DNA from: Burkholderia sp. WSM2232
GTDB taxonomy: Bacteria > Pseudomonadota > Gammaproteobacteria > Burkholderiales > Burkholderiaceae
Length of the DNA: 64,000 nt
Assembly: GCF_000472545.1 (NCBI RefSeq)
Contig: NZ_AWZV01000027.1
Location: forward strand, 33,793 to 97,792
Reading direction: 5' to 3'
In this document: positions 34,268 to 42,804 of the stretch, in pieces
How positions within the stretch are numbered: the first letter of the stretch is position 1
How the letters are laid out: every line of letters starts with the position of its first letter
Program-made: the position numbers and the translations under genes
Notes under the pieces: generated by a model
Databases searched by the model: none
What the model saw: only the letters and a program-made list of their open reading frames with translations
What the model was told of the DNA's origin: nothing

Positions 34268-36541
34268 ATGATCATGAAGCGCAGAACCTTCCTCATCGGC
34301 GGCGCAGGCGCAGTGGGTGCGTTGCTGGTGGGCTGGTCGGTGCTGCCCGCGCGGCAGCGCCTCACTACGGAGGCGCCGTTGCCCATCCAGGGCACGCAAA
34401 GCGCGCTGAACGGCTGGGTCAAGATCGCCGCCGACAACAGCGTCACCATCATGATGTGCAAGGCGGAAATGGGGCAGGGCGTTCACACGGGCCTTGCAAT
34501 GCTGCTTGCCGAAGAACTCGACGCCGACTGGTCGCGCGTGCGTGTCGAGGATGCGCCAATCGACAACATCTACAACAGCGTGCAGAACGTGATTGACGAT
34601 CTGCCGTTTCGTCCCGACCACGACAGCATGACGAAGCGCGCGATTGTCTGGTACACGCGCAAAGTGGTGCGCGAAGCCGGCACGATGATGACCGGCGGCT
34701 CCTCCAGTATCAATGACCTTTGGACACCCATGCGCGAAGCCGGCGCCTCCGCGCGCGCCATGCTGATCGCTGCTGCAGCCGCGCAGTGGCACGTGCCGCC
34801 CGGCGAATGTGCTGCGCAAAACGGCTACGTAATGCATCCAGCGGGGCATAAGGCAAGCTTTGGCGAGTTGTCGTCGACTGCCGCTCAGCAGGCGCTACCC
34901 CGCAAGGTCGCGTTGAAAGATCCCGCCAGTTTCACGCTGATCGGCAAACCGCTGCGGCGCATCGAGGCTGCCTCGAAAATCAACGGTACCGCGCGTTTCG
35001 GCATCGACGCGTTGCCGGACGGTCTGCTCTACGCGAGCGTGGTGATGTGCCCGACGCTCGGCGGCAGTGTCGCAAGTTTTGATGAGACAGCAGCGCAGAA
35101 ATTGCGTGGCTTCGTCAAGGCGCTTGCCTTCGCGCCTTATGCGGGCGGCACGGGCGGCGTCGCAGTGATCGCGGACAACCCGTTTCGCGCGATGAAGGCC
35201 GTCGAAGCGCTCAAGGTCACATGGAAGCACGGTGCCGCGGCTTCGCTTTCGAGCGCGGAAGTGGAGCGCCGCCTCGTGCTTGCACTCGACGACGGAGACG
35301 GTCACGCGTACTACCGTCGCGGCGACGTCAACGACGCGCTGAGCGGTGCCGCGCGCACCGTCGCTGCCGAATATCACGCGCCGTATCTTGCGCATGGCGC
35401 AGTCGAGCCGCTGAACTGCACCGTGCAGGTTGCCGAAGGCATGGCCACCGTTTGGGTGTCGACACAAGTGCCCGCGCTTGCGCGGCATCACGTCGCCAAA
35501 GTGCTGCATATCGACGACGACAAGGTGCATGTGCACGCGCAGTTACTGGGCGGTGCGTTCGGCCGGCGCCTTGAACTGGACTACATCGCGCAGGCTGCGG
35601 TGACCGCGCAGGAGGCGGGCGGCCGTCCTGTGCAAACGCTATGGTCACGTGCGCAGGATTTCACGCACGATTTCTATCGGCCGGCATGCGTGTCGCGATT
35701 GAAGGCGGGCTTCGACAGTCACGGCAAACTGGTTGCATGGCACAGCGCGTCTGCGAGTCAGGCAATCGTGCCCGAAGTGCTCGCGCGCTATTACGGCGTG
35801 CCGCGCATTCCACTCGACAAGACCACGACCGAGGGAGCCTTTGACCAACCGTACGAATGGCCGGCCGCGCGCGTCGCGCACAAGGTTGTCGATTTGCCGG
35901 TGCCGGTCGGCTTCTGGCGCTCGGTCGGCCATTCGCATCAGGCCTTCTTTACAGAGAGCTTTACCGATGAACTAGCCGCGGCCGTCGATCAGGACCCCGT
36001 TGCATTTCGCGCCGCGCTGCTCGTGGAGCATCCGCGGCATCTGGCTGTGTTGCAGCGAGCGGCGGCATTGTCCGACTGGCGGCAGCCGTTGACGCATGCC
36101 GCCGACGGCGCGCCGCGTGCGCGCGGCGTCGCGCTGCACGAGGCGTTTGGCAGCGTCGTGGCGCAAGTCGCGGAAGTATCGATTGGGCCCGACAGACGGA
36201 TTCGCGTGCACCGCGTGATATGTGTGATCGATTGCGGCTTGCCGGTGAACCCGAATCTGATTCGTCAGCAGATGGAGAGCGCAATCGTATTCGGCCTTTC
36301 TGCCGCATTGCAGGAAGAAATAACGATTGTGAACGGCCAGGTCGAGCAGAAGAACTTTGTCGACTTTCCGGTGGTGCGGATCAACGACTGCCCGCTTATC
36401 GAAGTCGACATCATGCCGAGTCAGTTGCATCCGCAAGGAGTTGGCGAGCCCGGCGTGCCGCCTGTTGCACCCGCTGTCGCGAATGCGGTGTTCGCACTCA
36501 CTGGCAGGCGCCTGCGCAACCTGCCGTTGAGACTCACATAA
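34268..36541 (+). CDS. Molybdenum hydroxylase large subunit (isoquinoline 1-oxidoreductase beta type)
   Basis: A 757-residue member of the xanthine dehydrogenase family, IorB type. It starts with a twin-arginine signal (MKRRTFLIGGAGAVGALLVG), so it is folded with its cofactor and exported to the periplasm. The molybdopterin-binding regions are GGAFGRRLELDY and the GVGEPGVPPVAPAVANAVF segment, whose Glu is the catalytic base. Its substrate could be an N-heterocycle or an aldehyde. ATG 34268 is used; 34274 is an equally good start. The 2Fe-2S subunit follows 14 bp later. No FAD subunit or cytochrome c gene is present here. Confidence 0.9.
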   Translation: MIMKRRTFLIGGAGAVGALLVGWSVLPARQRLTTEAPLPIQGTQSALNGWVKIAADNSVTIMMCKAEMGQGVHTGLAMLLAEELDADWSRVRVEDAPIDNIYNSVQNVIDDLPFRPDHDSMTKRAIVWYTRKVVREAGTMMTGGSSSINDLWTPMREAGASARAMLIAAAAAQWHVPPGECAAQNGYVMHPAGHKASFGELSSTAAQQALPRKVALKDPASFTLIGKPLRRIEAASKINGTARFGIDALPDGLLYASVVMCPTLGGSVASFDETAAQKLRGFVKALAFAPYAGGTGGVAVIADNPFRAMKAVEALKVTWKHGAAASLSSAEVERRLVLALDDGDGHAYYRRGDVNDALSGAARTVAAEYHAPYLAHGAVEPLNCTVQVAEGMATVWVSTQVPALARHHVAKVLHIDDDKVHVHAQLLGGAFGRRLELDYIAQAAVTAQEAGGRPVQTLWSRAQDFTHDFYRPACVSRLKAGFDSHGKLVAWHSASASQAIVPEVLARYYGVPRIPLDKTTTEGAFDQPYEWPAARVAHKVVDLPVPVGFWRSVGHSHQAFFTESFTDELAAAVDQDPVAFRAALLVEHPRHLAVLQRAAALSDWRQPLTHAADGAPRARGVALHEAFGSVVAQVAEVSIGPDRRIRVHRVICVIDCGLPVNPNLIRQQMESAIVFGLSAALQEEITIVNGQVEQKNFVDFPVVRINDCPLIEVDIMPSQLHPQGVGEPGVPPVAPAVANAVFALTGRRLRNLPLRLT

Positions 36542-36555
36542 AGCCGGAGACGCAC

Positions 36556-37014
36556 ATGGGATCGCTACATATCAACGGACGCGCGGTAGCCGTGCAAGCG
36601 GAAGCGGAGATGCCGCTATTGTGGGTGCTGCGCTGCGAACTCGGCATGACGGGAACGAAATTCGGCTGCGGCGTGGGCATTTGCGGCGCCTGCACCGTGC
36701 ATCTGAACGACAAGCCTTGCCTCTCGTGTCAGACGCCGCTGGCGAGTGTGAATACACAGAAGATCACGACGATAGAAGGACTGCAAGGCGTAGAAGCGCA
36801 AGCATTGAAGGCGGCGTGGATCGATCTGGATGTGGTGCAATGCGGCTATTGTCAAAGCGCGCAACTGATGGCCGCCTGCGCCCTGCTGAAACAGAAGCCG
36901 CGTCCCACGGATGCGGATATCGACGCGGCGATGAGCAATATTGTCTGCCGTTGCGGCACGTATCCGCGTGTGCGCGCCGCGATCCATCAAGCGGCAAAAA
37001 GCCGGCCCACATAA
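36556..37014 (+). CDS. Molybdenum hydroxylase 2Fe-2S subunit (IorA type)
   Basis: A 152-residue protein with an N-terminal plant-ferredoxin-type cluster (GCGVGICGACTVHLNDKPCLSC, Cys near 38-60) and a C-terminal helical domain with the second cluster (VVQCGYCQ, then IVCRCGTYPR). It relays electrons from the molybdenum subunit. It has no signal peptide, so it probably travels to the periplasm with its Tat-signal partner. The stop codon lies in the loop of the following terminator. Confidence 0.93.
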   Translation: MGSLHINGRAVAVQAEAEMPLLWVLRCELGMTGTKFGCGVGICGACTVHLNDKPCLSCQTPLASVNTQKITTIEGLQGVEAQALKAAWIDLDVVQCGYCQSAQLMAACALLKQKPRPTDADIDAAMSNIVCRCGTYPRVRAAIHQAAKSRPT

Positions 37015-37030
37015 GCTGGGCCGGCTTTTT
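36996..37030. terminator. Bidirectional terminator
   Basis: AAAAAGCCGGCCCA and TGGGCCGGCTTTTT form a near-perfect 14 bp stem with a 7 nt loop. U-tracts arise on both strands. It ends the molybdenum hydroxylase operon from the left and a small minus-strand gene from the right. Confidence 0.92.
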
Positions 37031-37045
37031 GCGTGGGCCCGACGC

Positions 37046-37138
37046 CTAGCCCGCGAGGATTTCGAGCACGGCCACCACGGCCGTGAAGATGCCGATGCAT
37101 CCGCCCAATGCTGCTGCGCTTTTCATGAATGACGACAT
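37046..37138 (-). CDS. Candidate 30-residue membrane protein
   Basis: A short frame starts at ATG 37138 with GAGGCC-AAGGT just upstream, a credible ribosome-binding site. The product begins MSSFMKSAAALGGCIGIFTA and continues with a Val/Ile/Leu-rich helix ending EILAG, enough for one membrane span. It stops 16 bp before the bidirectional terminator. The upstream 100 bp are AT-rich and free of other genes. The combined signals make it more than chance, but nothing is known of its role. Confidence 0.5.
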   Translation of the reverse strand: MSSFMKSAAALGGCIGIFTAVVAVLEILAG

Positions 37139-37238
37139 ACCTTGGCCTCGTACGTGTGGTTGGTGGCAGGTATTTAACCGTAAATGAAAGGCAAAAGAAA
37201 GCTGGTCAAAAATAAAACGTAAGTATTGAGTGACCCGG

Positions 37239-38750
37239 CTACGGCGCCGTGGTGTGCACAGCTACCCCGGAAGCCGGAGCCGCAGCCGCAGCCGCGGGTT
37301 GCCGGCCCTGTTCCCACCCGCCGCCCAGAGCGAGGAAGAGGTTGACCTGATCGATGGCCACCTGACCTGCGGCAGCGGCGACCTGTGCTTTGGTCGAGGT
37401 CAACGTGCGCGTTGCGTCCAGGTCCGAAATGAAGGACTCGCGGCCCGCGCGATATAGCCGGTGGGTTTCATCTGCGGATTGAGTTGCGGACTTCAGCGCA
37501 GCGCGCAGAGCCTCGGCGCGAGCATAGTCGGAAGCATAAGTCGCGAGACTGGTTTCGGTTTCGCGCAACGCGGTCAGCACGACGCCGTCGAAGCGGGCCA
37601 GCGCGACCTGGCTCGACGCCTGCGCTTCGCGCACGCGGCCGCGCGCGCCGTTCGCCGGAAATGTCCAGCTGATCAGCGGACCGAAGCCCCAGCGCGCGGT
37701 GGGCGAGGTGCCGAGATCTTCGAGAACGCCCGTCAAACCCGCCGATGCGCCGATGCTCACGGTGGGATACAGCGCGCCGGTCGCCACCCCGATGCGTGCC
37801 GTGGATGCCGCCAGTTGACGCTCGGCCTCGCGCACGTCCGGCCGGCGTTTGAGCAGCGCGGCGCCGTCGCCGACGGGAATCGGCTGGCGAATCTGCGGCA
37901 GCCTTTCGCAAGCGAGAACGGCGGGCGGCAAGTCGGACGGCGCTCGCGCAAGCAGTGCCGCGAGCCTGTATTGCGCGATCTTGCGACGCGCCGTGTATCG
38001 CGGAATATCCGCGGACAGCGTATCGACCTGCGTTTGCCCGCGTGTGACCTCCGTCTGATTGCCGCGGCCCGCGTCGCGCAGACGGCGCGATACGTCAACC
38101 CGCTGCCTTTGCAACGCGAGCGATTGCTGCGCGATGTTCAGTTCCTCGGCCGCCGAGCATTGCTCGACGTAGGCACGCACCACGTCTGCGACCACCGTGA
38201 TTCGCGCGAGATCGCCCGCGGCCTGCACGGCTTCGGCATCGGCTTGCGCTGCTTCCACGCCGCGCCGCAGCTTGCCGAACAGGTCGATCTCGTACGCGAC
38301 GCTGATGCCGACATCGCCTTCGTTCACGACCGGCAGTTTCTCGGTCAGCAAGTACTGTTCTGCCGATTCCTGCGCGCGCTGGAAGGCCGCTGACGCCTTT
38401 CCCGAAAATCCGCCTTGCGCCTGCGCGACGCCGAGCGCCTCGCGCGAGCGCGCGAGATTTGCGGCGGCCACGCGCAAGTCCGTGTTGGATTGCAGTGCTT
38501 CGTCGACCAGACGGTTCAGCACCGGATCGTCGTACAGCTTCCACCAGACGGCGGGCACGTCGGCGCGCGAGGTGAGCGCCGCGTCGGCGCCTTCGATGGG
38601 CGCATTGGCGAGCGGCGCATTGACGAGCGCGTCTTTCGGCAGCGAATAGTTCGGCCCGACGTTCATGCAGCCGTTGAGCAACGCGGCAAGCGGCAGCAGC
38701 GCGAGCGCGCGGGAAAGCAGCGGGGACGGCACGGAACGCAGCACTTTCAT
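37239..38750 (-). CDS. Outer-membrane efflux lipoprotein (NodT/OprM type)
   Basis: A 503-residue TolC-like outer-membrane factor. The lipobox LNGC gives an acylated Cys near residue 28, followed by VGPNYSLP. Two OEP repeats cover about 60-270 and 285-480, with the typical AALLARAP and RRPDVREAERQLAAS motifs. Ala/Pro-rich tail. ATG 38750 overlaps the stop of the membrane-fusion gene by 4 bp. It provides the exit channel of this efflux operon. Confidence 0.93.
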   Translation of the reverse strand: MKVLRSVPSPLLSRALALLPLAALLNGCMNVGPNYSLPKDALVNAPLANAPIEGADAALTSRADVPAVWWKLYDDPVLNRLVDEALQSNTDLRVAAANLARSREALGVAQAQGGFSGKASAAFQRAQESAEQYLLTEKLPVVNEGDVGISVAYEIDLFGKLRRGVEAAQADAEAVQAAGDLARITVVADVVRAYVEQCSAAEELNIAQQSLALQRQRVDVSRRLRDAGRGNQTEVTRGQTQVDTLSADIPRYTARRKIAQYRLAALLARAPSDLPPAVLACERLPQIRQPIPVGDGAALLKRRPDVREAERQLAASTARIGVATGALYPTVSIGASAGLTGVLEDLGTSPTARWGFGPLISWTFPANGARGRVREAQASSQVALARFDGVVLTALRETETSLATYASDYARAEALRAALKSATQSADETHRLYRAGRESFISDLDATRTLTSTKAQVAAAAGQVAIDQVNLFLALGGGWEQGRQPAAAAAAPASGVAVHTTAP

Positions 38751-39775
38751 TGCGAGGCGCCTGAAGCGATGGCAGCCGACGCAGACTGCGAAGCCAGGGC
38801 GCCAGAAGCGGGCGAAGCAGCCGCGGGACTCGAAATTCCCGAAGCCCCCGAAGCAGCGGGCGCACTCGTGGCCCCCGAAGCCGCAGCCACATGCGAAGCG
38901 TGTGCATGGCCCGCATCGCGCACCGACACCGTTGCAGTGCGCCCTGCAATCATGCGGAAATCCGCGGGCACTTCGTCCAGCGCGACGCGCACCGGAATGC
39001 GTTGTGCGAGCCGCACCCAGCTAAAGGCCGGATTCACGTTCGGCAGCAGATTGGTGCCCTGCGTGCGGTCGCGGTCCTCGATACCGGCAACGATGCTTTG
39101 CACATGGCCACGCAGCACGCGCGGCTCGCCCATCACGCTGATGTCGACAGGTTGCCCGATGTCTATGCCGCCAAGCTTGGTTTCCTCGAAGTAGCCGTCT
39201 ACGCGGAACGAATGCATATCCACGACCGAAAGCACCGCGCGTCCGGCCGCGACGAATTCGCCCGCACGCGGCGCGCGGTCGTTCAGGTAACCGTCGACCG
39301 GGCTCACGATGGTCGCGCGTTGCAGGTTCAGCTTCGCCGTGTCGATCGCAACGTTCGCGTCGGCAAGTGCCGCCTCCGCCTGGTCGACGCGCGAGCGGCT
39401 TTCTTCCGCCACTTCGGCCGCCACCAGGTTGCCGAGCTTGCGATTGCGCGCATCTTCGCGGCGCGCCTGGTCGAGCGTGGCACGGCGTTGCTGGGCAGTG
39501 GCCTGTGCCTGACGCAGCGCGAGCGCATAACGTGCCTGATCGATGACGAACAGCACTTGGCCTTGCCTGACCTGCTGGTTGTCCACCACCTGAACCGAGG
39601 AAATTAGCCCCGACACGTCGGGCGCGACCTGGATTACGTCGGCGCGTACGTGTCCGTCGCGAGTCCAGGGCGCGAACATGTAGTAGCCGATCAGCTTCCA
39701 CAGCACGAGCGCGGCGGCCACGACGACGATCAGGGTCAGCAGGATCCGACCCACGGAGAACCATGTTTTTTTCAC
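38747..39775 (-). CDS. Membrane-fusion protein of the aromatic-acid efflux pump (AaeA-like)
   Basis: About 342 residues. A single N-terminal membrane span (RILLTLIVVVAAALVLWKLI) is followed by YYMFAPWTRDGHVRADVIQV, close to E. coli AaeA. A biotinyl-lipoyl-like domain and coiled hairpin follow. The C-terminal 50 residues are an unusual Ala/Ser/Gly low-complexity tail. I use GTG 39775, placed 7 bp after the DUF1656 stop; ATG 39817 would overlap that gene. Confidence 0.9.
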   Translation of the reverse strand: MKKTWFSVGRILLTLIVVVAAALVLWKLIGYYMFAPWTRDGHVRADVIQVAPDVSGLISSVQVVDNQQVRQGQVLFVIDQARYALALRQAQATAQQRRATLDQARREDARNRKLGNLVAAEVAEESRSRVDQAEAALADANVAIDTAKLNLQRATIVSPVDGYLNDRAPRAGEFVAAGRAVLSVVDMHSFRVDGYFEETKLGGIDIGQPVDISVMGEPRVLRGHVQSIVAGIEDRDRTQGTNLLPNVNPAFSWVRLAQRIPVRVALDEVPADFRMIAGRTATVSVRDAGHAHASHVAAASGATSAPAASGASGISSPAAASPASGALASQSASAAIASGASQ

Positions 39776-39782
39776 GTTGATT

Positions 39783-39992
39783 TCACGAAACGAGTCTGTG
39801 CGAAACGACGACGACAAGGCCCAGCACCAGCACGTAGATGCCGAGGTCGAAAATGGAGCGATGCCATACGAAGCGGTAAAAGCCGACGCGCGCGAGCACC
39901 GTGCGAATCGCGAGATTGATCAGATAGGCGACCAGCATCAGCACCAGCACAGCCGGCACGAACACGCCGAAGATGTCTATTTCACCGATCAT
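39783..39992 (-). CDS. DUF1656 small membrane protein (AaeX-like)
   Basis: A 69-residue protein with two hydrophobic segments (DIFGVFVPAVLVLMLVAYLI and IFDLGIYVLVLGLVVVV) separated by RTVLARVGFYRFVWHR. This is the AaeX/DUF1656 pattern. Its role is unknown, but it sits between the pump's permease and membrane-fusion genes in many bacteria. Confidence 0.9.
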   Translation of the reverse strand: MIGEIDIFGVFVPAVLVLMLVAYLINLAIRTVLARVGFYRFVWHRSIFDLGIYVLVLGLVVVVSHRLVS

Positions 39993-40025
39993 CGCGGGAC
40001 CAGAGCAGAAGTGTTGAACGGCGCA

Positions 40026-42128
40026 TCAGGCACTCGCGTCGCGTGTGGGCGGCGTGGCTGCTTGCAGCGTGGCCGGAAAGAGCGATAGACGCATGCCGAC
40101 CAGCGCATGCAGCGCGTCGCGCAAGTGGCGTGCCGAGCTTTGCGAAGCCGGGCTGGCCGCCCCCGCATTGGCAAGCCCTTCTGAGGTGACGCGCGCGACG
40201 GCCGAGTCGATGGACGACATCAGGCTGTCGGGCACCGGCTCGCGCGCGCGACGGTTCACGCAGTTCTCGTAGTAGGCATGCACGCCGTCGAGCACCTGTT
40301 CGATCGCAGCCGGCGCCTCGCCGCCGAGCTTGAGCGTGAGACGGCGCAGATCGATGGAATTGAAGGCGATGCGCAGGTCGCGAAAACTCTCGATGGAAGG
40401 ATGGCGATGGTCGTCGGTCGCGCCGAGCCGCGGGATCAGCTGCATCAGGCGGTCCAGCATGCGCGCCGCGTGATTGCGCGGGTCTTCAATAGGCCGCGTG
40501 GACGCGGTTAACGCGACGTCGGTCCAACTCGAGCGCAATAGCCGGGCGGCCGCTAGCTCGGCGCCGAACGGGCGCGCCGCGCGAGTCCACAGATACGCAT
40601 ACAGGAGCCCGGCAAGGCCCGCCAGATTGCTGTTCAGGAAGGTCAGAAAGTTGGCGTCGTACGCATCCTGAATGCTGATGAACGTGGCAGTATTGACGGC
40701 GACAAGCACCGTGACCATATTGAACTGCGGGCGCGGAATCAACGTGCCGACCAGAATGAACGGCACGGCAAACAGAATCACCAGCATCGCAAAGTCATGC
40801 ACGTGCGGCAATACGGCGAACAGATACACGCCTGCCGCCACCACGCTGATTGCCGTTGCGACAAAGAAGCGGAACACCATTGGCGCGGGTTCGTCGAGCG
40901 CGGCGAAGAAACAGCAGGCGACCGCCGCGAGCGTCACGGCGCTTGCGCCGTCCGCCCAGCCCGAGGCGATCCACAGGCTGCACGCCAGAATCACGGCCGC
41001 CGCGGTCGAGCCGGTGGAGAACAACATCATGCCGCGGTCGAAGAAACGTTCGGTGCCGCCAAGCCGCCAATGGCGAAAACGCGGCCGCCAGAAGCCTTCT
41101 TCACGCGTGATGATGATGCGCAGGGAGCGGCAGTCCTGCCACACGTCTATCACCTGCTTCATGCGCCACAGTCCGCTCGAAAGCAACACGCCTTCCCATG
41201 TCGTGAGCGCGGCGGGTGGCGGCTGCATCGCGGCAATGCGCTTGCGCAGCGTGTCTGCGGCCGGGTCCGGATGATAGCCCGCGCTCGCCGCCGGCAGCGG
41301 CGCATTGAACCATCTGACGATATCGGCGAGCAGCGCTTCAAGCCCTTCTGGCCACTTGTGGCTGCCGCTGTTGTAGAGCGCAATGAGCGGATCGGCAAGC
41401 GCGGACATGAGCGGCAACAGCAACTGCATGCGTCCGCGAAGTTCATGCGCGCGTGTCAAAAGGTCGGGGCGCGTGTGGTCGTACGCCAACTGGCTCAGCA
41501 GCAATTCCAGACCGTTGATGGTGGCTGCGAGCCGCTGGCGCGCACCGGAAATCGCCGCGCCCGCGATGCGTCCCGACAGCGTTTCGGTCGCGTAGAACGC
41601 GGCGTCGCGAAACCATGCATCGGTGCGCTCGATGATGGTGGGCGCAAGCCGGCTTGGAAACACCACGCTGCCTACTATGCTTGCGCACACAATGCCGAGC
41701 GTGATCTCTTCGGTGCGGCTCACGGCGAGATCGAACACGCCTGCCGGATTGGTGACGGCGGGCAATGCAATGATCGGCATCGTATAGCTCGCGAGCAGAA
41801 ACACGTAGCTGCGTGCGGTACGGTCCGAGATGGCGAGAAACAGCAGCGTGCCGACCCACAGCGCGAGGACCACACTGAACAGATACGGCGATTCGACGAA
41901 CGGCGGCACGAGCAGCACAGCCCCCGACGCGCCCAGCACCGTGCCGAGCGCGCGATAAATCGCCTTTGAGCGCGTCGCGCCAACGAACGGGTTCGACACG
42001 ATGTACACCGTCGCCATGGCCCAGTACGGCCGCGGCAGTTCGAGCGCGAGGCCGATGTACAGCGCGATCATTGCAGCGGCAAAGGTCTTGACCGAGAAGA
42101 GCCAGTCGCGAACGGAAGGGTAGATCAT
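40026..42128 (-). CDS. FUSC-family efflux permease (AaeB-like)
   Basis: A 700-residue inner-membrane protein with two blocks of about five to six membrane spans (residues 10-175 and 380-530) and two soluble domains. It starts with SVRDWLFSVKTFAAAMIALYIGLALELPRPYWAMAT, the classic FUSC/AaeB start. It likely exports aromatic carboxylic acids with the AaeA-like partner. The ATG at 42128 overlaps the MarR stop by 4 bp, so regulator and pump are on one transcript. Confidence 0.93.
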   Translation of the reverse strand: MIYPSVRDWLFSVKTFAAAMIALYIGLALELPRPYWAMATVYIVSNPFVGATRSKAIYRALGTVLGASGAVLLVPPFVESPYLFSVVLALWVGTLLFLAISDRTARSYVFLLASYTMPIIALPAVTNPAGVFDLAVSRTEEITLGIVCASIVGSVVFPSRLAPTIIERTDAWFRDAAFYATETLSGRIAGAAISGARQRLAATINGLELLLSQLAYDHTRPDLLTRAHELRGRMQLLLPLMSALADPLIALYNSGSHKWPEGLEALLADIVRWFNAPLPAASAGYHPDPAADTLRKRIAAMQPPPAALTTWEGVLLSSGLWRMKQVIDVWQDCRSLRIIITREEGFWRPRFRHWRLGGTERFFDRGMMLFSTGSTAAAVILACSLWIASGWADGASAVTLAAVACCFFAALDEPAPMVFRFFVATAISVVAAGVYLFAVLPHVHDFAMLVILFAVPFILVGTLIPRPQFNMVTVLVAVNTATFISIQDAYDANFLTFLNSNLAGLAGLLYAYLWTRAARPFGAELAAARLLRSSWTDVALTASTRPIEDPRNHAARMLDRLMQLIPRLGATDDHRHPSIESFRDLRIAFNSIDLRRLTLKLGGEAPAAIEQVLDGVHAYYENCVNRRAREPVPDSLMSSIDSAVARVTSEGLANAGAASPASQSSARHLRDALHALVGMRLSLFPATLQAATPPTRDASA

Positions 42129-42724
42129 CGCGCGCTATGCCGTGCCTTGAGCGCTGCCCGACGCGGCTTCGCGCGTGGGGCCTTGACCGGCTTCGCGGAT
42201 GTTGCCGTTGGTGTTGCAGTCGCGGCGTTCGTGGCCTTAGCGGCCCGCGCGGCCTTCGCGACGTTAGCAGCGTCGGCGGTTTGCGATTCTTCAGGGGAAC
42301 TGGCGGTGAACGCGCTCAGCACGCGCAGCGTGGCTTCCAGGTCGCTGCGCGAAATGCCTTTCAGAGCCTGCGCGCGCAGTGTGACGAGTTCGTCTTCCAT
42401 CTGTTGCGTCACAAAGCGGCCTTGCTGGGTCAGTACCACGGTTTTGGCACGCCGGTCCGCGGGGTCCTCGTCGCGGCGCATCAGGCCCGCCGCGCAGAGT
42501 TGATCGAGCAGACGCACGAGCGATGGCCCTTCAATGCCGATGTAGTCGGCCAGCGTGACCTGACGAACCGCCTCGCCGAGCCGGCTCGCGGTAAGGAGCG
42601 GGGTGGCGCACGCCTCCGACACGTTGAACGCGGACAGCACGCCATGACTCGTGCGCCGCCACTTGCGGGCAGCGATCACGAGCGTGCCGCTCACTTTACG
42701 GCGTAGGGCGTCGAGATTCGTCAT
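42125..42724 (-). CDS. MarR-family regulator of the efflux operon
   Basis: A 199-residue regulator. The MarR winged helix occupies about residues 20-145 (VTLADYIGIEGPSLVRLLDQL, then GLMRRDEDPADRRAKTVVLT, the wing). The final 50 residues are a low-complexity Ala/Lys/Thr/Pro tail, not part of the family, and may be a non-specific DNA-binding tail. It is first in marR-fusC-duf1656-mfp-omf, and a nested palindrome lies just upstream. Confidence 0.92.
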   Translation of the reverse strand: MTNLDALRRKVSGTLVIAARKWRRTSHGVLSAFNVSEACATPLLTASRLGEAVRQVTLADYIGIEGPSLVRLLDQLCAAGLMRRDEDPADRRAKTVVLTQQGRFVTQQMEDELVTLRAQALKGISRSDLEATLRVLSAFTASSPEESQTADAANVAKAARAAKATNAATATPTATSAKPVKAPRAKPRRAALKARHSAR

Positions 42725-42736
42725 GGCCGGTATTCT

Positions 42737-42776
42737 ATTTCCAAAACAATCGTTAGCAAACTATCGAATTGGAAAT
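42737..42776. promoter_or_regulatory. Nested palindromic operator upstream of marR
   Basis: The outer inverted repeat ATTTCCAA (42737-42744) and TTGGAAAT (42769-42776) is perfect. Inside it is TCGTTAG-CAAA-CTATCGA (42750-42767), an imperfect 7 bp palindrome typical of MarR sites. It begins 13 bp before the start codon, so binding would repress the whole efflux operon. Confidence 0.6.
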
Positions 42777-42804
42777 TTTTTGGCGACGCGACGGGAGCAG
42801 CCGT

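Noticed and set aside
6513..42777. Shared 10-mer ATTGGAAATT at the amaB and marR operators
   Set aside because: It could suggest a common regulator, but the flanking palindromes differ in spacing and sequence, so I treat it as coincidence.
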